The translations under genes were made by a program, and so were the position numbers. Of a stretch of 64,000 bases of DNA, positions 27,226 through 35,856 are shown piece after piece (position 1 is the stretch's first letter; the number at the start of each line of letters is the position of its first letter). Where the stretch lies: the NCBI RefSeq assembly GCF_001641755.2, contig NZ_LRFG02000006.1:1-64000 (forward strand), given 5' to 3'. The DNA comes from Microbulbifer flavimaris (GTDB lineage: Bacteria > Pseudomonadota > Gammaproteobacteria > Pseudomonadales > Cellvibrionaceae). The notes under the pieces are model-generated. The model saw only the letters and a program-made list of their open reading frames with translations. It did no database searches and was not told where the DNA came from.

Positions 27226-28566
27226 ATGAAACCTTATGCGGTGATTGGCGCGGGCCCCATGGGCCTCTGCACAGTGCGCAACCTGAATAAACACGGTATC
27301 CCCTGCGTGGGATTCGAGATTCACAGTGACGTGGGCGGGCTATGGGATATCGACAGTCCCACCAGCACCATGTACGAATCGGCTCACCTGATCTCTTCCA
27401 AGAAGATGACAGAGTTTGCCGAGTTCCCGATGAAGGACTCGGTGGCCCAGTTTCCTCACCACGAGGAGCTGAAGGAATATTTCCATGATTACGCTCGGGA
27501 GTTTGGCCTTTACGACCTGTACGAGTTCAATACCGAAGTCGTCCGCTGTGAGCGCGACGGCACCGATTGGAAAATCACCACCCGTTGTAATGGTGAGGAG
27601 CAGACCCGCATCTTCGGTGGCCTGCTGATCGCCAACGGCACCCTCCACCACCCGAATATGCCCCAGCTGCCCGGTGAATTTGCCGGTGAGTTGCTGCACT
27701 CGAAGGACTACCGCGATCCCGCCATGTTCGAGGGCAAGCGGGTGCTGCTGGTGGGCTGTGGCAACAGTGGCGCCGACATTGCCGTGGACGCCGTGCACCG
27801 GGCCAAGAGCGTGGATATCAGCCTCCGCCGGGGATATTACTTCCTGCCCAAGTTTATCGGTGGCAAGCCGACCGATGCCGTCGGCGGCAAGATCAAGCTG
27901 CCCCGCTGGCTGCAGCAGCGCATCAGTGCGGCCCTGAGCAAGCTGATGCTGGGCCGCCCCAGCCAGTACGGACTGCCGGAGCCGGACTACAAGATGTTCG
28001 AGTCCCACCCGGTGATCAACTCGCTGATCCTGCACCATATCGGCCACGGGGATATCCAACCGCGCAAGGACATCGCCGCGATTGAGGGTCACACCGTTAC
28101 CTTCAAGGATGGCTCCAGCGCAGACTACGACATGATCCTGCTGGCCACCGGCTACAAGCTCCACTACCCATTCATCGATGCCGAGCACCTGAACTGGCAG
28201 GGTTTCGCCCCGCGACTCTACCTGAATGTCTTCCACCCGGAGTACGACAACCTGTTCCTCATGGGCATGGTGGAAGCCGCCGGCCTCGGCTGGGAAGGGC
28301 GCAACGAGCAGGCTGAACTGGTGGCTCTCTACATCCGCCAGCTGTCCTACGGCGCCAGCTCTGCCGAAGCGCTACGCAAGGTTAAGCACGAGAAAGCCCT
28401 GATGCGCGAGGACGGGGGTATGAACTACCTGGATCTGGAGCGCATGGCCTATTACGTGCACAAAGACAGCTACCTCAAGGCACTGCGTAGTCACACCGCA
28501 GACTTGAAGAAGGATCTGCCGGCGCGGGATACTGAGCAATTGGTAACCAGCGCGGGAGCGGCATAG
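27226..28566 (+). CDS. flavin-containing monooxygenase
   Basis: This 446-aa FAD/NADPH class B monooxygenase has FAD-binding GAGPMG at residues 8-13, the FMO fingerprint FAGELLHSKDY at 152-162 (pattern FxGxxxHxxxY) and NADPH-binding GCGNSG near 177. The fingerprint is of the FMO class rather than the Baeyer-Villiger class, which ends in W(P/D). FMOs oxygenate soft nucleophiles such as N and S, though some oxidise ketones. It heads a four-gene operon; the next start overlaps its stop by one base. Confidence 0.9.
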   Translation: MKPYAVIGAGPMGLCTVRNLNKHGIPCVGFEIHSDVGGLWDIDSPTSTMYESAHLISSKKMTEFAEFPMKDSVAQFPHHEELKEYFHDYAREFGLYDLYEFNTEVVRCERDGTDWKITTRCNGEEQTRIFGGLLIANGTLHHPNMPQLPGEFAGELLHSKDYRDPAMFEGKRVLLVGCGNSGADIAVDAVHRAKSVDISLRRGYYFLPKFIGGKPTDAVGGKIKLPRWLQQRISAALSKLMLGRPSQYGLPEPDYKMFESHPVINSLILHHIGHGDIQPRKDIAAIEGHTVTFKDGSSADYDMILLATGYKLHYPFIDAEHLNWQGFAPRLYLNVFHPEYDNLFLMGMVEAAGLGWEGRNEQAELVALYIRQLSYGASSAEALRKVKHEKALMREDGGMNYLDLERMAYYVHKDSYLKALRSHTADLKKDLPARDTEQLVTSAGAA

Positions 28567-29528
28567 TGGACGATACCCTGTCGGCGGTCAGCAGTTTCCA
28601 GATGTCGCCGGCGGCACTGTTGCTGCTGAACGCGGTTCTGGCTTTCATGATGTTTGGCGTGTCCCTCGGGCTGCGCCCGGCGGACTTTGCCGCTGTGTTG
28701 CGTCGTCCGGTGGCACCGGTGACCGGCCTGATTGCCCAGTTTCTGCTGTTGCCGGCACTGACCTGCCTGGCCACCTACCTGCTGGATGTGAGGCCGGGCC
28801 TGGCGCTGGGCATGATTCTGGTGTCCTGCTGCCCCGGCGGCACCTTCTCCAATGTGATGACCTGGATCGGTCGGGCCAATGTGGCCACTTCCGTCAGCAT
28901 GACGGCCGTGTCCAGCGTTGCGGCGGTGGTGATGACACCGCTCAACTTTGCCCTCTACGGCAGCCTGAACCCCGATACCCGCGCACTGTTGCAGGAGATC
29001 GCCCTGCCGGCAGAGAGCATGATTACTCTGGTGCTGCTGGTGCTGGCCCTGCCGATGGTGGTGGGTATGGTGGTCGGCGCGCGCTTCCCGAAATTCGTGC
29101 AGGCCAGTGAACGCTATTTCCGCTCGGCGTCCCTGCTGGTGTTCCTGCTGTTCGTGGTGATTTCCTTCTCCAAACACTGGCAGACCGCTCTTGAGGTGGC
29201 TGGCGCAGTGCTGCTGCTGGTGGTGGCGCATAACGCCTTTGCGTTCTGGATTGGCGATTGCAGTGGCCGTGTCATGCGCCTGCCAGTAGCAGACCGTCGC
29301 GCGGTGACGATGGAGGTGGGTATCCAGAACTCCGGCCTCGCCCTGGCCATCCTCTTCACCTTTTACCCGGCTGCCGGTGAAATGCTGGTGGTGGCCGGTT
29401 TCTGGGGTGTGTGGCACCTGGTCGCGGGACTGGCGCTGGCAGGTATCTGGAAACACGGGGACAGGAACAAAAGCGGCCCGCAGTCCGTCGCCGCCCCGGC
29501 CGGAGCACCGGAATTTCAAAACCGATAA
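28566..29528 (+). CDS. bile acid:sodium symporter (BASS) family transporter
   Basis: This 320-aa integral membrane protein has about nine helices. Family hallmarks are FGVSLGLRPADF, SCCPGGTFSNVMTWIGRAN (the sodium/substrate site segment, residues ~93-112) and EVGIQNSGLALAI near 255. Bacterial BASS proteins carry organic anions such as bile acids, pantoate or keto acids with sodium. The GTG start overlaps the monooxygenase stop, so it is likely to move that pathway's substrate or product. Confidence 0.88.
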   Translation: MDDTLSAVSSFQMSPAALLLLNAVLAFMMFGVSLGLRPADFAAVLRRPVAPVTGLIAQFLLLPALTCLATYLLDVRPGLALGMILVSCCPGGTFSNVMTWIGRANVATSVSMTAVSSVAAVVMTPLNFALYGSLNPDTRALLQEIALPAESMITLVLLVLALPMVVGMVVGARFPKFVQASERYFRSASLLVFLLFVVISFSKHWQTALEVAGAVLLLVVAHNAFAFWIGDCSGRVMRLPVADRRAVTMEVGIQNSGLALAILFTFYPAAGEMLVVAGFWGVWHLVAGLALAGIWKHGDRNKSGPQSVAAPAGAPEFQNR

Positions 29529-29543
29529 GAAAAAGAAGTTTTT

Positions 29544-30515
29544 ATGAGTGAGAAGAAAGTGCTGATTACCGGCGCAGCCGGTTACGTTGGCCTGCAGCTT
29601 GGTGAGTTGCTGGCAAAGGAAATGTCTGTAGTGGGGGTGGATATCCGTTCACGCCCGGCCAAATTCCCCATTTTCACCCTCGATATCTGCGACCCCGCTC
29701 TCGGGGAGTTGATGCGAGCGGAGTCCATTACCCATGTGGTGCACCTGGCATCAGTGATGTCGGCAGGTCGCGATCGGGAAAAGGAATACCGGATCGATGT
29801 GGAGGGCACCGAGAATGTGCTCAAGGCCTGCGTCTACGCCGGTGTACAGCACATCACCGTGACCAGTAGCGGCGCGGCTTATGGTTACTACGCGGACAAC
29901 CCCGAGTGGCTCGAGGAACACCATCGCCTGCGAGGTAATCGCGAGTTCGGTTACTCCGATCACAAGCGGCTGGTGGAGGAAATGCTGGCTGCCTACCGGG
30001 AGCGCTTCCCCAAGCTGAAGCAGCTGGTGTTCCGGCCCTGCTCGATCGTTGGATCCGGCACGAGCAACAAAATTGCCAAGCTGTTCTCCGGCAGCGCGAT
30101 CGTCGATCCGGGTGGTCACAACTCTCCTTTCGTTTTCATCTGGGATCAGGACGTCATCCGCGCCATCGAATTTGGTGTCAGCCGCGATGCAGCGGGGGCC
30201 TATAACCTGGCGGGTGACGGGGCCCTGACGCCGGAAGAGATCGCCCGACAGCTGGGCAAGCCGCTGCGCCGTCCGCCAGTTTGGCTGGTCAAGTTTTTGC
30301 TGGGGATTGGTTATGCCCTGCATCTCACCGATAACCAACCGGGGCAGGTGGTGTTCCTGCAGTACCGCCCGGTGCTGTTGAACCGCAAGCTCAAAGAGGA
30401 GCTGGGTTTCGTCCCGCAGAAGACGTCTGCGGAGGCGTTTGCGTATTTCGCCCGGGAAGCGCTTGGTATTGAAGTGTCCGAGACGGCCGGCCAGGTGGCG
30501 GAGGGCGCTGCGTGA
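29544..30515 (+). CDS. NAD-dependent epimerase/dehydratase family protein
   Basis: This 323-aa extended SDR has NAD-binding GAAGYVG at residues 10-16, DxR/DIRSRP after the second strand, Ser in TSSGAAYG and the catalytic YSDHK (Tyr-x3-Lys) near 137-141. The substrate could be a sugar nucleotide, a hydroxysteroid or another ring alcohol. It lies 16 nt after the transporter gene, and its stop overlaps the next start by 4 nt. Confidence 0.85.
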   Translation: MSEKKVLITGAAGYVGLQLGELLAKEMSVVGVDIRSRPAKFPIFTLDICDPALGELMRAESITHVVHLASVMSAGRDREKEYRIDVEGTENVLKACVYAGVQHITVTSSGAAYGYYADNPEWLEEHHRLRGNREFGYSDHKRLVEEMLAAYRERFPKLKQLVFRPCSIVGSGTSNKIAKLFSGSAIVDPGGHNSPFVFIWDQDVIRAIEFGVSRDAAGAYNLAGDGALTPEEIARQLGKPLRRPPVWLVKFLLGIGYALHLTDNQPGQVVFLQYRPVLLNRKLKEELGFVPQKTSAEAFAYFAREALGIEVSETAGQVAEGAA

Positions 30516-31369
30516 GCGAAGAAAAAGTCTTTGTGGTCACCGGTGCTGCCGGTGGACTGGGGTGGGCCACGGTGAACGCCCTGGCGGAGCGTCATCGCGC
30601 CCGCTTTGCCCTGATTGATATCGAGCAGGAGTCACTGGACCAGCGCGTGCAGGAGTTGCGCCAGCGGGGAATCGAGGGCCAGGCCTTTGTCGCCGACCTC
30701 TCCGATGAGTCTGCGGTTGCCAGACTGGTTGAAGAGCTGCGAAGACAGTTTGAGCGGGTGGATCTACTGGTCAACAACGCCGGTATCACCCATCGCAGCC
30801 TGTCCACAGTCACCAGCAACCGGGTGATTCGCCGGGTGATGGCGGTGGACTACCACGCTCCGGTGGAGCTGGCCCAGGGATTGCTGGATCCGCTCCGTCG
30901 TGCAGGAGGCTGTGTGGTGAATATCAGCTCGATGGCCGGCTGGATGCCGGTGCTGGGACGCGCGGGTTACTGTGCGGCCAAGGGAGCTTTGCACCAGTAT
31001 TTCGAGACCTTCCGCGAAGAGGTGCGGGAAGAGGGCGTTCGGGTGCTGATGGTCTACCCGAGCTTCGTCGCCACCAACATCGAGAACAACGCCCTCTCCG
31101 GAGACGGCGGCCGCGCAAAGCACAAACAGAGCACCATAGGGCAGGTGCGGACGCCGCAATGGATGGCCAAGCGTATTGTCGCCGCTCTGGAGCAGGGTAA
31201 AGAGCGTCTCTTCCCGTTCGACAAATCACTGCTGGGGGCCTACCTGTATAAACTGGCCCCGCGCCTGTTCCTCAAGCAAATGGTCAAGAACTTTCGCGTG
31301 GAACTGGAAGTGGGCCGGGCCGAGCGGGCCGCTCAGTCAAAAAATCAGCCCTCGGCTCTGGAGGGCTGA
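30512..31369 (+). CDS. classical short-chain dehydrogenase/reductase
   Basis: This 285-aa SDR has TGAAGGLG cofactor motif at residues 10-17, NNAGI near 89, catalytic Ser in NISSM and YCAAK (Tyr-x3-Lys) near 154-158. Asp38 after the second strand suggests NAD preference. The C-terminal part (LFPFDKSLLGAYLYKLAPRLF) is hydrophobic, as in membrane-associated SDRs acting on lipids or steroids. It is the last gene of the monooxygenase operon and starts with GTG, overlapping the epimerase stop. Confidence 0.88.
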   Translation: MSEEKVFVVTGAAGGLGWATVNALAERHRARFALIDIEQESLDQRVQELRQRGIEGQAFVADLSDESAVARLVEELRRQFERVDLLVNNAGITHRSLSTVTSNRVIRRVMAVDYHAPVELAQGLLDPLRRAGGCVVNISSMAGWMPVLGRAGYCAAKGALHQYFETFREEVREEGVRVLMVYPSFVATNIENNALSGDGGRAKHKQSTIGQVRTPQWMAKRIVAALEQGKERLFPFDKSLLGAYLYKLAPRLFLKQMVKNFRVELEVGRAERAAQSKNQPSALEG

Positions 31370-31406
31370 ACGGGCTTTGGTCTAGCAGGGCTTTTCCTCT
31401 TCCGGG

Positions 31407-31814
31407 TCACTGGGCCCAGGAGAGCGTCAGCGGTTTGATTCCCTCGCTCTCATCGACTTTGACCCAGGCGCCCTGTTTGTGACCGTGATGCTCGGCCTCT
31501 ATGCGATAGCGGCCCGTGGGCAGGTCCAGAAGAAGCAGGGGGCCGCGGGTGCGCGTGGCGAGCAACTGCTGGCCACTCTGGTCGAAGACCCGCACGGTCG
31601 TGTTGGCTAGAAAGGCCCCGGAAGCCGATGCGAGCTGGACCTTCAGGTCGAAAGCCCCGGCCGCGCTCTCAAGCTCGCGACGCTCTGCCTCGCCAACGCC
31701 CCCGGACACATAGCGGACGTTGCCTGTCGCCTTCACTCCGTCAATCGCTGCGGAGCCGGGGGTACTGAACATGGCAAGGGTGAATGCCGCGGCGAGCGTT
31801 TTCCAGAACTGCAT
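31407..31814 (-). CDS. small exported beta-sandwich protein
   Basis: This 135-aa protein has a cleavable signal (MQFWKTLAAAFTLAMF..GSAA) and a body that looks like a carboxypeptidase-regulatory or transthyretin-like fold: VRVFDQSGQQLL, LLLLDLPTGRYRIEAEHHGH. ATG 31814 follows AGGAGG. It lies downstream of the Hsp20 gene on the same strand. No specific function can be named. Confidence 0.7.
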   Translation of the reverse strand: MQFWKTLAAAFTLAMFSTPGSAAIDGVKATGNVRYVSGGVGEAERRELESAAGAFDLKVQLASASGAFLANTTVRVFDQSGQQLLATRTRGPLLLLDLPTGRYRIEAEHHGHKQGAWVKVDESEGIKPLTLSWAQ

Positions 31815-31919
31815 GAATACCTCCTGTTTTTGTCGGCGTTCACTGGGTTGGCGTAAGGCGGCAACCCGGCCCGGGTAGCCGCAGTGGAGAAAGTCACTCT
31901 GTTCCATCGCAGGGTGTCA

Positions 31920-32468
31920 TCAGGCTGGTGTGGCAATATCAATCCTCTTGCCTTTCTGTTTCTCCTCGAGAATTCTGGGCAGGCGAACCTCCAGCAAGCC
32001 GTTGCTAAAGTTCGCTTCGATCCCTTCCAGGTCCGCGTCAGCCGGCACCGACAGGATGCGCTGGAATGTGCCAAAACTCCGCTCTACCCGATAAAAATGG
32101 GCCTCGTCACCTTCCTGATGTGATCGTCTTTTCTCGCCGCTGATCGTCAGGGTGGAGCCCAGCAATTCCAGCTGGATATCTTTTTCCTGCACTCCCGGGG
32201 CCTCGACAGAGATGGTATAGGCGTGCTCGGTTGCCGCGATATCGACCTTCGGCTTCAGTAGCAGGGTTTCGGCCCGGATACCGGAGGGGTTGTCATGTTT
32301 CCCGGCCGCGCCGTGGAACAGCTCATCAAACATCTGGTCGAGACGGTCGTACATTCTGGCCATGGCCGAGGCATGTCGCTGCGGCTCAGAAGTGCCGTCG
32401 AGGCCAGCGGGTGAAGACACCTGCTCTTCCTTCAGCCAGTTCCATGGTGCGAGTTTTTTCATATCCAT
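31920..32468 (-). CDS. Hsp20/alpha-crystallin small heat-shock protein
   Basis: This 182-aa holdase chaperone has a polar N-terminal arm with MARMYDRLDQMFDELF, an alpha-crystallin domain (about 83-175: PKVDIAATEHAYTISVEAPGV, FYRVERSFGTFQRILSVP, FSNGLLEVRLP) and a short KGKRIDI tail giving the I-x-I-like C-terminal anchor. ATG 32468 is chosen for the perfect GAGGAGG 6 nt away. It is a different subgroup from the IbpA copy at 48345. A possible weak thermometer covers the ribosome-binding site (AGCC..GGCT and CTC..GAG pairings). Confidence 0.9.
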   Translation of the reverse strand: MDMKKLAPWNWLKEEQVSSPAGLDGTSEPQRHASAMARMYDRLDQMFDELFHGAAGKHDNPSGIRAETLLLKPKVDIAATEHAYTISVEAPGVQEKDIQLELLGSTLTISGEKRRSHQEGDEAHFYRVERSFGTFQRILSVPADADLEGIEANFSNGLLEVRLPRILEEKQKGKRIDIATPA

Positions 32469-32639
32469 ATCAGCCTCCTCAATGTGAGTGAATGGCTTGA
32501 GTGGGGCATCTTGCCCCGCCTGCACCAACAACCCTTGGGATGGGGTGGAGAGGATTCAAGGGTGGGTAGGGCAGGATGCGTGGAAACACCTGCCCCGGGC
32601 GGGGGCCAGACAGAGTCGCGACAACAGTCGGTGAAGCAG

Positions 32640-33233
32640 CTAGTCGAGCGCCATGGGGATCACGCTGCCAACCAGCAGTAGGCCCATGGCGATGTTGAAA
32701 CGCCGGAGGTGGGCTGGCTCGCGCAGGAGACGCTGCATACCCACACCGAACAGCATCCAGATGGTGATGCACGGGCCGCCGACGAAAATGAAGGCCAGGG
32801 CAATCTGGCCCGCATCCAGCCAGGCGCTGCCCCCGGGGGTGGAAAAAGCAGCCAGCGCGCCCACCGCCATGACCCACCCCTTGGGGTTGACCCACTGGAA
32901 GGCTGCCGCCTGCCAGAAAGTGAATGGCGAATGGCTTTCCTTGCGGTCCACCGAACGGGTGCCTGCGATGACCCAGGCCAGGTAGAGCAGGTAGGTAATA
33001 CCCGCCCAGCGAACGATCTGGTGCAGCAGCGGGTATTGCTCGAACAGTGTACCCAGCCCCAGGCCGATGGCCATGATCATGGCCGGGAAACCCAGGCAAA
33101 TGCCCAGAAAGTGCGGCAGCGATCGCAGCACGCCGTGGTTCAGGCCAGAGGCCATAATCATCATATTATTGGGGCCGGGGGTGATACTGGTGGAAAACAC
33201 AAACAGAATCAGTGGCAATAAAGCTTCAATCAA
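32640..33233 (-). CDS. LysE-family amino-acid exporter
   Basis: This 197-aa membrane protein has six helices and the LysE/RhtB signature PGPNNMMIMASG near residues 19-30, followed by GxxxG-rich HFLGICLGF; NPKGW near 115 is also typical. It exports amino acids or related metabolites. The start is TTG 33233 behind GGAG; no ATG is available in the correct place. Confidence 0.88.
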   Translation of the reverse strand: MIEALLPLILFVFSTSITPGPNNMMIMASGLNHGVLRSLPHFLGICLGFPAMIMAIGLGLGTLFEQYPLLHQIVRWAGITYLLYLAWVIAGTRSVDRKESHSPFTFWQAAAFQWVNPKGWVMAVGALAAFSTPGGSAWLDAGQIALAFIFVGGPCITIWMLFGVGMQRLLREPAHLRRFNIAMGLLLVGSVIPMALD

Positions 33234-33346
33234 AATGGCACTCCGCTAAACCAGGGCGGCATTCTACCGTGACTGATGTCGCGGGTCTGCCGGGCAGTGC
33301 CAGGTGTTAAACTGCGGGGAACAACCGGACCGAAAGCGGGTTTGAT

Positions 33347-34117
33347 TTGGAACTGATCGATAGCCACTGCCATTTTGATTTTGATGCCTTCGCTGATGAC
33401 CGGGATGCCGTCTGGGCAAGCTGCCGCGCCCGTGGGGTGGCCGGGTTGGTGATTCCGGGAGTGAGTGTGGCGCAGTGGGAAACCCTGTTTGCACTGGTTG
33501 AAGGGCAGCCCGGCTGGTATGGCGCAGCGGGGCTGCACCCCTGGTGGGTTGAAGAGCTGGCACTGGAGCCAGATGAGCTGAAAAGGCGGCTGCTGTCCCG
33601 GGGCGCACTTTCAAGCTGCATTGCGGTTGGAGAGTGCGGACTCGACAAGGAAATCAGCGTGCCCCTGGACAGGCAGGAGCTGATTTTCCGGCTTCAGTTG
33701 TCTGCCGCCTGTGACCTGGATCTGCCAGTAATCGTGCACGTGCACAAATATCATGCGGAGGCGCTGCGCATTCTCAAGGATTTGCGGCCGCCGAGAGGGG
33801 GTGTGATTCACGCATTCAGTGGCAGCGAGGAAATTGCCAGGGAATACTGGCAGCTTGGGTTTCACCTCGGAGTTGGCGGCACCATTACCTACGAGCGGGC
33901 GGCCAAGACCCGTCGCGCTGTTGCCGCCGCGCCAATGGAATCCCTGCTGCTGGAAAGTGACGCTCCCGATATGCCACTGTGCGGACGCCAGGGGCAACGC
34001 AACAGTCCCGAGTTTCTTCCGGATATCGCCGCTGTACTGGCGGAACTGCGCTCGATCTCTGTTGAGGAGGTTGCACTGCAGACCCGGCAGAATACCGAAC
34101 GGTTGTTTTCCATCTAA
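33347..34117 (+). CDS. tatD: TatD-family metal-dependent hydrolase
   Basis: This 256-aa TIM-barrel DNase/hydrolase has metal-binding motifs DSHCHFD at the N-terminus, GLHPW, VGECGLD, the HxH pair VHVHKYH, HAFSGS and SDAPDMP, all in order. TatD proteins are 3'-5' exonucleases or deoxyribonucleases. TTG 33347 is the only start compatible with the ELIDSHCHF opening. It is immediately upstream of the Csd fusion gene, 11 nt apart, so they may be co-transcribed. Whether it is TatD proper or a YjjV/YcfH paralogue cannot be decided. Confidence 0.85.
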   Translation: MELIDSHCHFDFDAFADDRDAVWASCRARGVAGLVIPGVSVAQWETLFALVEGQPGWYGAAGLHPWWVEELALEPDELKRRLLSRGALSSCIAVGECGLDKEISVPLDRQELIFRLQLSAACDLDLPVIVHVHKYHAEALRILKDLRPPRGGVIHAFSGSEEIAREYWQLGFHLGVGGTITYERAAKTRRAVAAAPMESLLLESDAPDMPLCGRQGQRNSPEFLPDIAAVLAELRSISVEEVALQTRQNTERLFSI

Positions 34118-34128
34118 CGGTTTTCTCT

Positions 34129-35790
34129 ATGAGTCGATCCACTTACTCCCCGGAAGAATTCCGCCGCTGCTTCCCCCTTTTCCAGCAGGCGGAAAACCGC
34201 GGTCTGGTGTACCTGGATAACGCCGCCACCACGCAGCGACCAGCTGCGGTCATCGATGCCATTGCCGACTTTTATCGTCGCAACAACGCCAACACCCATC
34301 GCTCCAGTCATCGTCTTGCACGACGGGCGACGGAAATGGTGGAGCAAACCCGGGCGCAGGCGGCAGCGTTTCTCAATGCGCATTCCAGCCGGGAGTTGGT
34401 TTTCTGTCGCGGAGCCACAGAAGCGCTCAACCTGCTTGCCAACAGCCTCTGCGTCGGCCTGCGCCCCGGTGACGAAATCGTGCTATCGACCATCGAGCAC
34501 CATGCGAACCTTGTGCCGTGGCAGATGATGGCAGAGCGATACCGTCTCAAGCTGCGCTATGTGCCGCACACCGCCGGCGTGCCCCAGTTTGACCGGCTCG
34601 GCGAGGTCTTGAATGAGCGCACCCGCATCGTTTCGCTCACCGGAGGTTCCAATGCTCTGGGCCTGCGCCCGGATCTCTCTGCGGTGGCCGCGCAGCTTCG
34701 CGACAGGTCGCTTCACTGGATTGTGGACGGGTCCCAGCTCGCAGCGCACGAGGTGGTGGATGTGCAGGCGATCGGTTGCGATTTTTTCGTCTGCTCTGCG
34801 CACAAGTTTTACGGCCCCACAGGCGTGGGCCTGCTGTACGGTCGTGAGGCCTTGCTCGCTGAAATGCCACCCTGGCAGGGCGGTGGCGAGATGATCGCGG
34901 AGGTTGGGCTTTACCACAGCGAGTACGCGGACCTGCCGCACAAGTTCGAGGCCGGCACCTCACCCCTGGGAGCCCTGGCGGGGCTCAATGCGGCATTTGC
35001 CTTTTTACAGGGGCAGGACAGGAACGCGATGGCGGCCCATGAACAGGAGCTGGTGCAGAGACTGCACCGGGAGCTGACCCAGCTCCCGCATCTGCGCTTG
35101 CTGAGCCAGCCCCAGCACAATCTTGGCATTGTCGCTTTCGCACCGGTCGACGCGGCACCGGCGGATCTGGCGCACTGGCTCGATGGCCGGGATATTGCGG
35201 TAAGGGTGGGGCATCACTGCGCCCAGCCCCTGATCCAGGCCGCGGGCGAGGGCGCCACCGTGCGCGCATCGGTGGCCGGGTACACCACCTGGCAGGACTG
35301 TGAGGCGTTTCTGGATGCCGTGCGGGAATTCCAGCGCATCGATGCAAGCAAGCAACCAGTCGGTTCGGATTCAGGCGACTGGCAGGGTGATGACCTCTCC
35401 GCGTTGCGTGTGGAGCGGCTGGCTGCGCAGCGAGGCTGGCAGGACCGCTACCGGGAATTGATGCGCTGGAGCAAGTCGATCGCGCCGAAGGCCGCGATCC
35501 GGCAGCCGCAGAATCTGGTGCGGGGCTGTGAGTCGGAGGCCTGGTTGGTGCATCGGCGGGAGGACGGCAACCACTTCTTTGCCGTGGATAGTGACAGCCG
35601 GGTGGTCAAGGGGCTGGCGGCGCTGCTGCTGTCGCAGGTCGATGGTCGCAGCACTGCAGAGATCGCCAGTCTCGATCTCGAGGGGCTATTCGCCGATCTC
35701 GGCCTTCGCCAGCATTTGAGTCAGTCGCGCAGCAACGGCTTTTACGCATTGCTGGCCCAGGTGCTTCGTTTTGTAGAGACGGAACAGTGA
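34129..35790 (+). CDS. CsdA-CsdE fusion: cysteine desulfurase with SufE-like domain
   Basis: This 553-aa protein combines a SufS/CsdA-type cysteine desulfurase (residues ~1-405) with a SufE/CsdE sulfur acceptor (~410-550). PLP Lys226 lies in SAHKFYGPTG and catalytic Cys364 in VGHHCAQPL. In the SufE part, Cys467 in LVRGCESEAWL is the sulfur-receiving residue. In E. coli these are separate proteins, CsdA and CsdE, that pass persulfide sulfur to partners including CsdL/TcdA. Here the tcdA gene is the next gene, convergent. The length matches the sum of the two E. coli proteins. Confidence 0.92.
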   Translation: MSRSTYSPEEFRRCFPLFQQAENRGLVYLDNAATTQRPAAVIDAIADFYRRNNANTHRSSHRLARRATEMVEQTRAQAAAFLNAHSSRELVFCRGATEALNLLANSLCVGLRPGDEIVLSTIEHHANLVPWQMMAERYRLKLRYVPHTAGVPQFDRLGEVLNERTRIVSLTGGSNALGLRPDLSAVAAQLRDRSLHWIVDGSQLAAHEVVDVQAIGCDFFVCSAHKFYGPTGVGLLYGREALLAEMPPWQGGGEMIAEVGLYHSEYADLPHKFEAGTSPLGALAGLNAAFAFLQGQDRNAMAAHEQELVQRLHRELTQLPHLRLLSQPQHNLGIVAFAPVDAAPADLAHWLDGRDIAVRVGHHCAQPLIQAAGEGATVRASVAGYTTWQDCEAFLDAVREFQRIDASKQPVGSDSGDWQGDDLSALRVERLAAQRGWQDRYRELMRWSKSIAPKAAIRQPQNLVRGCESEAWLVHRREDGNHFFAVDSDSRVVKGLAALLLSQVDGRSTAEIASLDLEGLFADLGLRQHLSQSRSNGFYALLAQVLRFVETEQ

Positions 35791-35856
35791 GTACCAGCCA
35801 GCGGGAAAGGAAGGGGTTTTCCGCTTATTCCGCCGGCAGCCCTGTTGTTTTTCTCT

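Noticed and set aside
27226..28566. Baeyer-Villiger (AlmA-like) identity for the monooxygenase
   Set aside because: Its fingerprint ends in Tyr (FxGxxxHxxxY) as in FMOs, not in W(P/D) as in Baeyer-Villiger enzymes.
32540..32560. CTTGAA and CCCCAT boxes upstream of the minus-strand Hsp20 gene
   Set aside because: They are only 9 nt apart instead of about 13, so I do not call a heat-shock promoter.
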